A stretch of DNA of 64,000 bases from Verrucomicrobiota bacterium (GTDB lineage: Bacteria; Verrucomicrobiota; Kiritimatiellia; SS1-B-03-39; UBA6053). The position numbers and the translations under genes were made by a program. Under the pieces are notes generated by a model. That model ran no database searches and had not been told where the DNA came from. It saw only the letters and a program-made list of their open reading frames with translations. Location of the stretch: the NCBI GenBank assembly GCA_020831625.1, contig JAFIGD010000020.1:1-64000 (forward strand), given 5' to 3'. Numbering within the stretch: position 1 is the stretch's first letter; the number at the start of each line of letters is the position of its first letter. Shown piece after piece: positions 26,748 to 35,241 of the stretch.

Positions 26748-27650
26748 ATGGACCCTTTATCGAACCATGCACTCCTTTTACGTCAGGCGGACTGGGCCTC
26801 GCTGTTGTTGTCGATTCAGTGGATCTATGAGGGGGCGATTCCCGCGGACGGCACCGGGCCTCGCACGAACCCCGATCTGGGGGCCTGGCTGTTGCTGGAG
26901 GGTTCGGTGCGGGTTCGCTTCGATGCGGGCGGATCGGCTGAAGCCGGGGCCGGGAAGTGGGTCTTTCTGCCCGCCGGACCGCGCTTTCAGGATTTCTCGG
27001 AGGACGCGCGTATCCTCTCGCTCTGCTGGCGCGCGCGCTGGCCGGACGGCCGCAATCTTTTTGAACACGGGCTGCCCGTCACGGTGCCCGCTTCGGATCA
27101 TCCCGGTCTGCAGACCGCGGCGGCGGAGTTGTTGCGCTTCTCCGAGAGGTATTTGGGAAACGATCCCCAGCCCGGCTGGCGGCTGCGCGCGTCGGCACGA
27201 ATCGAGGGGGCACGTTTTTTGGAAGGTGAAATTCTATTGATGAAGTGGCTGGGCGAAGTCTTTCCCGCGCTGGCGGAGCGGCAGGTCCATCCCTCCCTGC
27301 ACGACATTCCCGATGAGCGGGTGCTGCGGGCGTTGGAACTGATGGAATACCTGCCGCTGCGGCGGGCGGAAAAACCCGAGAAAATCGCCAGATCGGTGGG
27401 GCTGAGTGTCAGTCAACTCAACCGCCTCTTTTCGCAGCACATGGGCCACACGCCGACGGCGCATGTGCAGGCCCGCCGCCTTTCCGAGGCCCGCCACCTG
27501 TTGCAGAGCGGAGATATGCCCATCAAGGAAATCGCGTTTCAGGTCGGCTTCGCCTCCCAAAGCGCGTTTACCCACTGGTTTCGCAAAGCCATGGGTTGCA
27601 ATCCCCGGAGTTTTCAGCAACAGTTCCTCCACAACAACACGGAACTTTAA
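26748..27650 (+). CDS. AraC-family regulator with cupin-like sensor
   Basis: A protein of about 300 residues. The N-terminal half resembles an AraC-type arabinose-binding or cupin domain (LGAWLLLEGSVRVRF, GKWVFLPAGPRF). The C-terminal 100 residues are a double helix-turn-helix (IARSVGLSVSQLNRLFSQHMG, IKEIAFQVGFASQSAFTHWFRKAMGCNPRSF). Unlike the other three regulators here it lacks the LacI-type sensor. The start is uncertain: ATG 26748 has GGGAG directly adjacent, and an in-frame ATG at 26664 or TTG at 26727 is possible. It overlaps the next gene in a TAATG junction and is divergent from PEP-CTERM copy 2. Confidence 0.85.
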   Translation: MDPLSNHALLLRQADWASLLLSIQWIYEGAIPADGTGPRTNPDLGAWLLLEGSVRVRFDAGGSAEAGAGKWVFLPAGPRFQDFSEDARILSLCWRARWPDGRNLFEHGLPVTVPASDHPGLQTAAAELLRFSERYLGNDPQPGWRLRASARIEGARFLEGEILLMKWLGEVFPALAERQVHPSLHDIPDERVLRALELMEYLPLRRAEKPEKIARSVGLSVSQLNRLFSQHMGHTPTAHVQARRLSEARHLLQSGDMPIKEIAFQVGFASQSAFTHWFRKAMGCNPRSFQQQFLHNNTEL

Positions 27651-28222
27651 TGCATACTCCTCCCCTTTGGAAAGAAGGCCGTCAAGGCGCGGTCAGTCTC
27701 TGTTATCTCGGCTTGAATCCTCCCGAACGCGACTGGGTGCTGGCGCATCACGCCGCCGTCGGCATCCGCGCCTCGCGGGTCTGTGACCGCGCGGAACCGT
27801 GTCTGTCACTTCCCGTCGAACGCAACTGGGATCTGCTCAGCGACCGGGAGGATGCGGATTTGCACACCGCCCTGTCGGCGCTGGACGGGCGCAGCGAACG
27901 GGGATGTTTCGTGCCGGAGACGCATCCCGCTGTTCCCGCCGGAACGCTCTACACGCTCTCCACGCGGGAAGAGGTGATTGAAGCGCCGGAACCCGATCTG
28001 TCGAAACCGCTGCCGTCCTTTGCCGTTTCGGCGGATGCCGACTTCGTGTTGGACTGGATCGAGTGTGTGGTGGCGAAGGGGCACTGGCTGATCCTGCGTC
28101 TCGATGCCAAGTGCCTCTCCGAAATGAACCGGGCCGGGCACCAAACGCTCTTGCAGCGGCTCGGCGATCATCATGCCCGTATCTGGTGCGCCCCTGTCCG
28201 CGACATCGCCACTTGGCGCTGA
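27650..28222 (+). CDS. Hypothetical protein, degenerate polysaccharide-deacetylase-like C-terminus
   Basis: A 190-residue soluble protein translationally coupled to the AraC regulator (TAATG). The C-terminal part (DFVLDWIECVVAKGHWLIL ... LQRLGDHHARIWCAPVRDIATW) resembles the end of NodB-type polysaccharide deacetylases. There the corresponding segment reads GGWVIFLFHG... IWVAPVGEVA; here the HG-containing part is replaced by RLDAK and no DD/HXXXH metal site is visible. It may be a non-catalytic sugar-binding derivative. The co-translation implies a link to regulation. Confidence in the family assignment is low; confidence in the gene itself is good. Confidence 0.5.
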   Translation: MHTPPLWKEGRQGAVSLCYLGLNPPERDWVLAHHAAVGIRASRVCDRAEPCLSLPVERNWDLLSDREDADLHTALSALDGRSERGCFVPETHPAVPAGTLYTLSTREEVIEAPEPDLSKPLPSFAVSADADFVLDWIECVVAKGHWLILRLDAKCLSEMNRAGHQTLLQRLGDHHARIWCAPVRDIATWR

Positions 28223-28270
28223 TTTCATCGCCCTTGCGCACTCCAGGGACGCTTCGCGTCGAATTCCGAA

Positions 28271-28312
28271 GGAAAACAAAAACCCCGGGTTTCCGAACGT
28301 CGGAAACCCGGG
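28271..28312 (-). terminator. Intrinsic terminator of PEP-CTERM copy 3 containing a TTCCGANNNTCGGAA palindrome
   Basis: A stem CCCGGGTTTCCGA/TCGGAAACCCGGG (28285-28312) surrounds one copy of the 15-bp palindrome (28291-28305, spacer ACG). Read on the minus strand it is followed by GGTTTTTGTTTT, so it terminates the minus-strand PEP-CTERM transcript. It lies in the convergent gap with the gene ending at 28222. Confidence 0.75.
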
Positions 28313-28334
28313 ATTGGATGACAAACCGCCTGTC

Positions 28335-29216
28335 TTACTTCCGACGGCGGAGGAGCAGCAGTGAACCCAGTGCAATCCCCACCAGCACCAACGTGCCGGG
28401 TTCGGGAATGGCGGTGACTTGAAGGTCTTGAACAGTGAAATTACTGGTGGTTGTCCCGAAAGTAAAGCCGGATATGGTAGTAGGGCCATCACTGATGTTG
28501 TAGGTGGAAACCAGAGTACCAACTCCAGATGCGGCGGACCAAGTGTTTGGAATTCCATCAGTAGTACGTGTGGCAGTACCATCTGCACGAGCGGTGGTGT
28601 AAACTGTTGATAATTGCAGTTGCGTGTCCGAAATGCGCGTAAGGGTCATGGTGACGGTTTGGCTTACAGTTTGATTCAGTGCTGGACGGACCCCACTAGT
28701 GATGCGCCCGTATGCACCATCCACAGTTCCGGCTGCGTTTCCCCATCCAAGAGTACGGGCCATCAGGGGGTCAGAGCCTGCGCCTTGGCGATAAACCCCG
28801 CCGTTCACATCTCCAGAACTATTACGCGTGCCGATTGACTGAAAATATCCAGTCCATGCATCTGTAACAGCGGTGTGCGCATTTTGCGTCACAGCAGCTC
28901 CGCTGAACAAACCCAATGCGATCTGAAAACCAGAATTGTTTTCGCCGATCCCCGAGAGCGTGAACTGCGCCTGAACGGAGTGACCAACCGTTTCAAGATT
29001 AAATTGGTTAAAGCTCACGGCAACGCCTTGGCCCACGTCAATACCGGTATCAGCGGCGGTGCGGGTAAAGGCCCCCGTCGCTTGGTTAAAGGAGCCATTG
29101 TTGATGACATACATATTGTCGCTTGCTTGCGAAAAGATAATCCCACCTTGCAGAACAAGGGGAGCGGCCAGAAGGGTAGCACTGGCGGTTAAGATACCTG
29201 TCATTGTTTTGTTCAT
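28335..29216 (-). CDS. PEP-CTERM sorting-domain protein (copy 3)
   Basis: A 293-residue exported protein with a signal peptide (residues 1-24), a Thr/Ser/Asn-rich beta ectodomain of unknown specificity (NNGSFNQATGAFTRTAADTG, GFTFGTTTSNFTVQDLQV) and the tail IPEPGT, hydrophobic helix, RRRK. Base composition is visibly less GC-rich than neighbouring enzyme genes, except for the 3' end, which is nearly identical to the other PEP-CTERM genes. AGGAG seven bases before the ATG at 29216 fixes the start. It is divergent from the regulator at 29331, with an intergenic region of 114 bases. Confidence 0.88.
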   Translation of the reverse strand: MNKTMTGILTASATLLAAPLVLQGGIIFSQASDNMYVINNGSFNQATGAFTRTAADTGIDVGQGVAVSFNQFNLETVGHSVQAQFTLSGIGENNSGFQIALGLFSGAAVTQNAHTAVTDAWTGYFQSIGTRNSSGDVNGGVYRQGAGSDPLMARTLGWGNAAGTVDGAYGRITSGVRPALNQTVSQTVTMTLTRISDTQLQLSTVYTTARADGTATRTTDGIPNTWSAASGVGTLVSTYNISDGPTTISGFTFGTTTSNFTVQDLQVTAIPEPGTLVLVGIALGSLLLLRRRK

Positions 29217-29296
29217 CTTCAAGCTCCTGAGTATATCCGGTTTAAATTATTCTTAACAGTATACCACGCATCCGCATTTCCTGATACCTTTGCTCT

Positions 29297-29324
29297 GGAC
29301 AAATTATTTTATATTATTAGACAT
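29297..29324 (+). promoter_or_regulatory. GGACAA-N16-AGACA direct repeat before the regulator
   Basis: Two GACA words 22 bp apart end six bases before the regulator start, inside an AT-rich stretch. The arrangement resembles the 48-bp block at 31433-31480, where the two GACAA words are 21 bp apart. AraC-family proteins typically bind direct repeats about two helical turns apart, so autoregulation or control of the divergent PEP-CTERM gene is plausible. Confidence 0.35.
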
Positions 29325-29330
29325 ATTGGA

Positions 29331-30536
29331 ATGAGTTCAGCATCAGAAAATTTCAAGCGGTTAGGGTCGGGATATCTGGCGGGGTACGGACACCGGGGTG
29401 TATTGATGGAGCAGGCGGTGGTGGGGATGTTGGAGACGGCGCGGGGAGAGCGGTCGGACTGGATGGTGCGGCCAATTTTTGATCTCAAAGGCTTGTCGGA
29501 TCCAAGCATCCGGGGGTTGGCGGCGGTGCTCTGGCCGTTTGGGAATTCCACAGCGTTCTCTTACCCCGTGCTCAATCTCAGCAACAGTGTGGGGCGCCGT
29601 GCGGGTGTGGGAAATTTCCTGAGCGACGATGCGGCGATTGGCCGGATGGCGGTGGAGTTTTTTCAGAAAAAAGGCGTCACTCAACTGCTGGTGCTCGGAA
29701 TTTCCGGGCGGGCGGTGCATGAGGAGCGTTACGCGGCGGCTGTGGAACACGGCGAACGGCTGGGCATGAAGGTCACGGGCTTTGCACATGATTTTAATGT
29801 CTTCGATGTGGATGTCACCGGCTTTGCAGACTACACGGACGCGCTGTGCGAACTGATGCGACCCGTTTTCCGCACCCTGCCGCTGGGGGCGGGCGTCTTT
29901 TGCAGCAACGACTGGCTGGCTCAGCAGATCCTCTTTCTCATGCAGCGTCATTTCCCGGGGCATCTCGACAGCAGTCCGGTGCTGGGAGTGGATAACGACG
30001 CGGAGCAGAATATCTACTTCGGCACGCAACTGCCCGGCCTTTCCTCGATCGTGCCCGCCTTCCGCGAAATGGGGGCGGCGGCTTTTCGCTGGCTGGCGGA
30101 ACATCCCGGAGACAAGGGCGTGGAACGAATGGCGGAGGTCTATCGGCGTTTTCCGCCGGTTGCGCTGATCGAACGCGGCTCCACGGCGGCCGGAGGCTGC
30201 GCGGATCCGATGACCGCGCGCATGATCCGCTGGGCCTGGGAACGGGTCCAGCGCGGGGAAAAAGTCTCTGTCAGCGATATGGCCCGCGCCCACCGCATGC
30301 ATGTGAAAAGTGTGGAGCGGCGTTTTCAGGAGCATACCGGCGGCAACGCCGTGGATCTGCTGGTCCGCCTGAAACTCAATCTGGCCAAATCCATGCTGCG
30401 CGAAACCGACCTGCCCATCTCCGAGATTTCCCTCCGCTGCGGCTACAGCAAGCAGGACATTCTCTCCCGTGCTCTCCGCGCCGCCGAGGGCTGCACCCCG
30501 AGGGAATACCGGATGCGGAAACGCGGGGCCGGATGA
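29331..30536 (+). CDS. XylR-like transcriptional regulator (LacI-type sensor plus AraC helix-turn-helix)
   Basis: A 401-residue regulator. The sensor half has the LacI-like marks SDDAAIGRMAVEFFQKKGV, FCSNDWLAQQILFLMQ and VLGVDNDAEQNIYFGT. The C-terminal 100 residues are an AraC double helix-turn-helix (MARAHRMHVKSVERRFQEHTG, ISEISLRCGYSKQDILSRAL). It probably binds a sugar ligand and acts on the divergent PEP-CTERM gene (copy 3) or on itself; the candidate direct-repeat site lies immediately upstream. It converges on PEP-CTERM copy 4 with a gap of 16 bases. Overall sequence similarity to the regulators at 12286 and 31485 is domain-level only. Confidence 0.88.
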   Translation: MSSASENFKRLGSGYLAGYGHRGVLMEQAVVGMLETARGERSDWMVRPIFDLKGLSDPSIRGLAAVLWPFGNSTAFSYPVLNLSNSVGRRAGVGNFLSDDAAIGRMAVEFFQKKGVTQLLVLGISGRAVHEERYAAAVEHGERLGMKVTGFAHDFNVFDVDVTGFADYTDALCELMRPVFRTLPLGAGVFCSNDWLAQQILFLMQRHFPGHLDSSPVLGVDNDAEQNIYFGTQLPGLSSIVPAFREMGAAAFRWLAEHPGDKGVERMAEVYRRFPPVALIERGSTAAGGCADPMTARMIRWAWERVQRGEKVSVSDMARAHRMHVKSVERRFQEHTGGNAVDLLVRLKLNLAKSMLRETDLPISEISLRCGYSKQDILSRALRAAEGCTPREYRMRKRGAG

Positions 30537-30552
30537 CGACGAATCGCCCGGC

Positions 30553-31368
30553 TTACTTGCGGCGGCGGAAGAGCAGCAGCGAACCCAGCGCGATCCCCAC
30601 CAGCGCCAGCGTGCCGGGCTCGGGAATGGCGGTGACGGTGAGGTTGTCGATATCAAAACTGGTGCCGCGGTTATTGATGCCGATCCATACCTGGTCCAGG
30701 TCGAACTCCAGAGACGAGTTCACCACGAAGGGATTGAAGGTCAAGGCACCATAGGTGGAGGTCAGGGTGTACTGATCGGAAGCAGTTCTTTCAATTCGCA
30801 GGTTGGCGGCGGTCCATTCGCCACCCACAATCTGAGCCCCGGTGGTGTTGGAGGTGCTGACGCTGGGCTGGTCCACCAAAAATTGATTGCTGGTTGTACT
30901 CAGATCCGCAGCCAACCGGCTATTGTTGTTGCCAGTGGTGGTTCCCGCTACAAAAAAACCGGTGGCTTCGTTAATGTCCGCGCCGGATTCGAACAACCCG
31001 AAGCGCAAAACCCGGTTTCCTGTACCACCACCTACTGTACGAAAATCCAAGGAGATGTTCACCCAGTCCCCGATTTCCGCAAGCGACACGCTGGAGGGAA
31101 GGTTGGCCGTGAAGAAGCTGGTCGTGCCGGTACTGTGCCCGTAGGCAAGATATTCTCCGGGGTTTCCGCCACTGGCTTCCACACCGAGAGATGTGCTGGT
31201 GGTATTGCTCAGCGGACCGTAATCCATGGCGGAGCTGAGAATTCCGTTATCGGAATCAAAGGTGGCTCCGGTAAAAGTGTCGCTGACAATCACGGCAGCC
31301 ATGGCGTGACCGGTAGCGAGAAGCAGAGCGGTTAAAAAAGTGCGGATGAAAGCGGATCGATTCGTCAT
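30553..31368 (-). CDS. PEP-CTERM sorting-domain protein (copy 4)
   Basis: A 271-residue exported protein with a signal peptide (residues 1-24, ending HAMA), a concanavalin-like beta ectodomain (FDSDNGILSSAMDYGP, GDWVNISLDFRTVGGG, FDIDNLTVTAIPEPGT) and the tail IPEPGT, hydrophobic helix, RRRK. AGGAG lies a few bases upstream of the ATG. It is divergent from the regulator at 31485; the intergenic region contains TATAAT on the minus strand near 31400 and the conserved 48-bp block next to the regulator. Surface attachment by an exosortase encoded elsewhere is expected. Confidence 0.88.
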   Translation of the reverse strand: MTNRSAFIRTFLTALLLATGHAMAAVIVSDTFTGATFDSDNGILSSAMDYGPLSNTTSTSLGVEASGGNPGEYLAYGHSTGTTSFFTANLPSSVSLAEIGDWVNISLDFRTVGGGTGNRVLRFGLFESGADINEATGFFVAGTTTGNNNSRLAADLSTTSNQFLVDQPSVSTSNTTGAQIVGGEWTAANLRIERTASDQYTLTSTYGALTFNPFVVNSSLEFDLDQVWIGINNRGTSFDIDNLTVTAIPEPGTLALVGIALGSLLLFRRRK

Positions 31369-31432
31369 AGGGGTTCTCCTGTGAGGTGTTCATTAAAGGT
31401 TGATTATAGAGTACATCAATTTCTGGCTTGCG

Positions 31433-31480
31433 GTTAGACTAAAAAAAGACAATGTTGGGAAATATTTAGACAAAAAGGGG
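31433..31480 (+). promoter_or_regulatory. Conserved 48-bp block, candidate regulator-binding site
   Basis: Contains TTAGAC twice, 32 bp apart, and GACAA twice, 21 bp apart (31448-31452 and 31469-31473), ending four bases before the regulator ATG and including its AGGGG ribosome site. It aligns without gaps to 25598-25645. The position over the start region suggests autorepression by the adjacent AraC-type protein. Confidence 0.5.
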
Positions 31481-31484
31481 CTTT

Positions 31485-32609
31485 ATGCAGAGAAATGATA
31501 AAAACACGTTGGGCGTACTCCTTGAGCTGAATCCGATGCTGGGCTATCACCTGCAGATTGCCCGCGGCATCGCGCGGTTTCGCGCCACACGCAGTCATTG
31601 GAATTTTTTAGAAGGACTTTCGGAGCAGAGGTATGGAAACCTGCCGTTTGATTTGGTGGGCGCGATTGGCCAGATCCGCGCATCTGATGAGGCGACACGG
31701 TCGTATCGCCGACTGGGCATCCAGCACCGGGTGAGCACATCCAATCGGGATGCGGGTCCGTTTCTCTGGCCGCAGGTGATCAGCGATGACGAGGCGGTGG
31801 GCCGCATGGCTGCGCGGTATTTCCTGAGGAAACGGTTTCAGCGTTTTGCGGTGGTTGGATTCAGGGATCTGCTCTTTTCAAAGGAGAGAGCCGACGGATT
31901 TATCGAAGAATTGCATGCCCACGGCCAAAAGGATGTCCATGTTTTGATGATGCATGACCGTCTGCGGATGGAGACGCTTGCTCCCCTGTTTCCCCTGGCG
32001 CTGTTTGCGGTGACCGACACCGCCGCGCGGAGTTTTCTGCTCTTCGCGATGGAGGCGGGCATCCGGGTGCCGGAGGATCTTGCGGTGCTGGGGGTGGATA
32101 ATGATGAGCGGGTGGAACTGTTTTCGCCGGTGCCGCTGTCCTCTATCCAGATCGCCGGAGAAGCCATCGGGTTCAAGGCCTGCGAGGTGTTGGAGGAAAT
32201 GATTCAAACCGGCGGCGTCACCCAAAAGATCTATCGCCTGCCCCCGGTTGGGGTCATTGAGCGGCACTCCACCGAAATCATCGCCGTGGAAGACGCTCTG
32301 GTGCGCAGGGTACAGGATTATTTGGACACCCATCTGGCCGAAATTGAGGGGATGACCGACGTGGCGGCGGCGCTGAACCTGCACCGCCGCAGTCTGGACC
32401 GTCGTTTTATCGCCGCGGTGGGCATCACCCCCGCCGACTGGCTGGCGCGTCGGCGGGTGGAGCGGGCCGAGAAACTGCTGTTGGAAACGGATTATACCGT
32501 GGACGACATCGCCGAGCGCGTGGGCCTGCACGAACGCCGCCGTCTGGCCATGACCTTCCGCAAATTCTCACGCCCCATGCCTTCCGTTCTGCGGAAGGCC
32601 GGGCGCTGA
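31485..32609 (+). CDS. XylR-like transcriptional regulator (LacI-type sensor plus AraC helix-turn-helix)
   Basis: A 374-residue regulator. Residues about 1-265 form a LacI-like sensor (ISDDEAVGRMAARYFLRKRF, LFAVTDTAARSFLLFAMEAG, LAVLGVDNDERVELFSPVPLSS). Residues about 275-374 form an AraC-type double helix-turn-helix (VAAALNLHRRSLDRRFIAAVG, VDDIAERVGLHERRRLAMTF). The second helix-turn-helix diverges from the usual pattern (LHERRRLAMTFRKF instead of CGF...FSRxFKK), which may change specificity. AGGGG four bases upstream supports the ATG. It is divergent from PEP-CTERM copy 4 and upstream of a large exported protein in the same direction. Confidence 0.88.
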   Translation: MQRNDKNTLGVLLELNPMLGYHLQIARGIARFRATRSHWNFLEGLSEQRYGNLPFDLVGAIGQIRASDEATRSYRRLGIQHRVSTSNRDAGPFLWPQVISDDEAVGRMAARYFLRKRFQRFAVVGFRDLLFSKERADGFIEELHAHGQKDVHVLMMHDRLRMETLAPLFPLALFAVTDTAARSFLLFAMEAGIRVPEDLAVLGVDNDERVELFSPVPLSSIQIAGEAIGFKACEVLEEMIQTGGVTQKIYRLPPVGVIERHSTEIIAVEDALVRRVQDYLDTHLAEIEGMTDVAAALNLHRRSLDRRFIAAVGITPADWLARRRVERAEKLLLETDYTVDDIAERVGLHERRRLAMTFRKFSRPMPSVLRKAGR

Positions 32610-32694
32610 TGTTTTCATCATCCTCTGTCAATCTGTCCGCGACATTGCGGTGTGGATGGCGTAAGGAAACCGGGTGCCCTGGCGAACCGTTAAA

Positions 32695-35241
32695 ATGAAC
32701 TTATTTCGAATTTTTCTGATTTGCTTCTGTTTTCATGTGCAGGTCTTTTCATCGGGGGACGACATTCAGGGGTTCTTTTCTTTGAAGAACGGCGACGTGC
32801 TCAAAGGCAATCAGGTGAATCTGCGTGGAGACGCGTTCGAATTTTTTGCAAGGTCTTTCGATGCCCGCCTGACGCTGGAGCCGGAGGATTTGTCCGCATG
32901 GCAAGCGGCTGGTCTTCAGCCTTTGCGCGGCGATTCCCTTTCCCGGGTGCAACTTATCGGCGGCGAAGGGTTGGACGTCCGCGTTCTGGGTTTGGATGAT
33001 GCCTGGCTGTATGTGGAAACCGCATGGGGTCAACGAAGCGCGATCCGGGTGGCCGATCTCGCCCGGATCTCCCTGCCCGAAGCCACCGGGCCCCTATATC
33101 ACGGACCCCAGCCGCTTTCCGGTTTTCAAATCCCCAATGCTCCCGACGGGACGGTTCCGGGCTGGGTGGAGGTTGCCGGGGGAATCTCTTCGTTCTCCGG
33201 ACCCCGGGCCGCGCTGCCGCTGAATCTCCCGGACACCGATCCGGTCTTTCGGCTCTCCATGACGGTCCGGTCGCGGGGGGAAACAAATCTCGCCCTGGAT
33301 TTGGAGGGAAGCGGTTCCAGGGCGACCGGTCCCAACCGCATTTCCATTCGGCAGCGGCAAAACCAACTCACGGTGAATTCCTACACTCGAATCGGTTCAC
33401 TGACCGCCGGCGCCCGAACCCTGCCGGAGGACAGACTCGAAACGTATCACCTGGAATTCTATGTCAACCCCCGTGAAAATCACTACGTGCTCCGGTGGAA
33501 CGGCGTTCCGGTATGGGAGGGGCGGGAAGCGCCGGCGGATTCCTCCGAATCGTTTTCCTTTGAGAGACTCCGGATTCAGTTCATCGGCAACGCTCCGGTG
33601 TTGATTCAGGAGCTTAGGCTCAGTTCCTGGAACGGTCATCCGCCCCGTGAGTCGGAGGCTCCGGCATCGGGTGTGAGGGTCATTTTCAGGAATCAGGACG
33701 GGCTCACCGCCTCAAGCGTTCGAATGCGGGATGACGCATGGGTGCTGTCACCCGGAGAGGAGGCTGAACTCACGCTTCCGTTCGACAGAATTGCTGAATT
33801 GGTTTTTCCCGCTCCCGCGGGCGGGGATTCGGGACCGCCGCGGTTTGACGCGGAACTGCGTTTCGCTTTTCCTGGAAACCGGCTAAGGGTGACGGACCTT
33901 CAATTAAGTGGCGGCGCCGTTTCCGCACATCATCCGGCGTTTCGCGATCCATTGTCGGTACCCTTGCGGACGGTGCAGGGAATCGAATGGCGCGGGACCG
34001 AACCGCTCCCGCCGGTCACCGACGCCGGGACCGCGACCCTGCGGCTTCTCAGCGGTGAAATTCTCCGGGGAACGCTTGAGGGGTTCGCGGATGACCGCCT
34101 GAAGTTCCGCCCCGCCTGGCGCGACACGCCACTGACGGTTCCGCTGGCCGCCGTGGATACACTTTCACCGGCGGGTGAAGATGTTTTGACAGATTCGCCG
34201 CACCGCTTTCGGTTGATGAACCGGGACACGTTTCGGGGAACGCTGCAGGCGGTTAGCGAACGGGATGTTTCGGTTCTCGCTCCCTGGGGCGATGTTTTGC
34301 GCGTCGCGCGCGGCGGGTTGACGGAGATTTCCGCAATGGACGGGGAGCCGGGGGACTGGATTGACCGCTGGGGGAGCGATGCGGACTGGCGGATGACCCG
34401 GGGCTGGCGGCCCAATCCGCCCCCTCCGGACCCGGACGGGCCCTCCGTCGCCAGGGGGGGAATGATCTACGCCCGTCGGCTTCCCGACAGTCCCGATAAG
34501 GTGATGCTGGATCTGCCTTTGGAGGCGAATGCATCCGTGGGCCTTTTGTTTAATCTTTATGCCGCCGGGCCCGAACGGGGACGTCCGCTGGAAGGGGTTG
34601 AGGTCAATGTCACCTCCCGTCAGATTCTCGCGCGGGTTTCGGGCGGGGCTGAATGGGTGAACTATGAGCGAATTCCGGTTGCGCCCAATCGGCTGCAGTT
34701 CTTTTTTGATCCTGAGGCGGACACAATTTCCATATTTTTGAACGGGGAGGAGATCCCTTCGATAAACCTTCCTTTGCCAAAAGGGTTGGAGAATCGGTGG
34801 ATGTGGTTCCAATCGATCGGAAACAATTTCTCCACCGCCGGACTGCAGGTACACCCCTGGAGCGGCAAACCCGACCCGGAGATGCGGAGAATGAAAGCCC
34901 GGGCGCTGGACGAAATTCTGATGGCAGGGGCCCCGCCGCTTCGCGGCCGTCTGCTCCCGGACGCGCCGGGCCGGCTCGCGTTCCTTCCCGAAGGAGCACA
35001 TGAAGCCCTCACGTTCCCGGTCCGGGAACTGCAACGGTTGCGATTCCAGGCCGACACGCAATATGAGTCCCGTTCGAAAGCGGGGGACGTTCAGGTGTTG
35101 TTTCGCGGCGGTGGCTCCTTCTTGACGCTGACGTGGCTGAAGGGCGATGGGGACACCATCGTCGGGAACGGCGAAGCCTGGCGGGATCCGGTGTCGATTC
35201 CCCTCCGCTTTGTCGAAACGATTCTCTTCAACGAGCCGTAA
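32695..35241 (+). CDS. Large exported protein with repeated small beta modules and two LamG-like segments
   Basis: An 848-residue protein with a signal peptide (about residues 1-20). It appears to be built from about seven copies of a 45-residue beta module of the form LxxGdxLxGxlxxxxddxlxxxxxWgxxLxVPLxxVxxI. Examples are LLSGEILRGTLEGFADDRLKF, LMNRDTFRGTLQAVSERDVSV, and the N-terminal SLKNGDVLKGNQVNLRGDAFEF. Two concanavalin/LamG-like segments sit between them (about 135-310 and 555-735, the latter with INLPLPKGLENRWMWFQSIG). No catalytic site was seen; an extracellular structural or glycan-binding role is inferred. ATG 32695 is preferred over an in-frame upstream start because it begins the signal peptide. 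Its 3' end overlaps the convergent GH123-like gene by 14 bases. Confidence 0.7.
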   Translation: MNLFRIFLICFCFHVQVFSSGDDIQGFFSLKNGDVLKGNQVNLRGDAFEFFARSFDARLTLEPEDLSAWQAAGLQPLRGDSLSRVQLIGGEGLDVRVLGLDDAWLYVETAWGQRSAIRVADLARISLPEATGPLYHGPQPLSGFQIPNAPDGTVPGWVEVAGGISSFSGPRAALPLNLPDTDPVFRLSMTVRSRGETNLALDLEGSGSRATGPNRISIRQRQNQLTVNSYTRIGSLTAGARTLPEDRLETYHLEFYVNPRENHYVLRWNGVPVWEGREAPADSSESFSFERLRIQFIGNAPVLIQELRLSSWNGHPPRESEAPASGVRVIFRNQDGLTASSVRMRDDAWVLSPGEEAELTLPFDRIAELVFPAPAGGDSGPPRFDAELRFAFPGNRLRVTDLQLSGGAVSAHHPAFRDPLSVPLRTVQGIEWRGTEPLPPVTDAGTATLRLLSGEILRGTLEGFADDRLKFRPAWRDTPLTVPLAAVDTLSPAGEDVLTDSPHRFRLMNRDTFRGTLQAVSERDVSVLAPWGDVLRVARGGLTEISAMDGEPGDWIDRWGSDADWRMTRGWRPNPPPPDPDGPSVARGGMIYARRLPDSPDKVMLDLPLEANASVGLLFNLYAAGPERGRPLEGVEVNVTSRQILARVSGGAEWVNYERIPVAPNRLQFFFDPEADTISIFLNGEEIPSINLPLPKGLENRWMWFQSIGNNFSTAGLQVHPWSGKPDPEMRRMKARALDEILMAGAPPLRGRLLPDAPGRLAFLPEGAHEALTFPVRELQRLRFQADTQYESRSKAGDVQVLFRGGGSFLTLTWLKGDGDTIVGNGEAWRDPVSIPLRFVETILFNEP

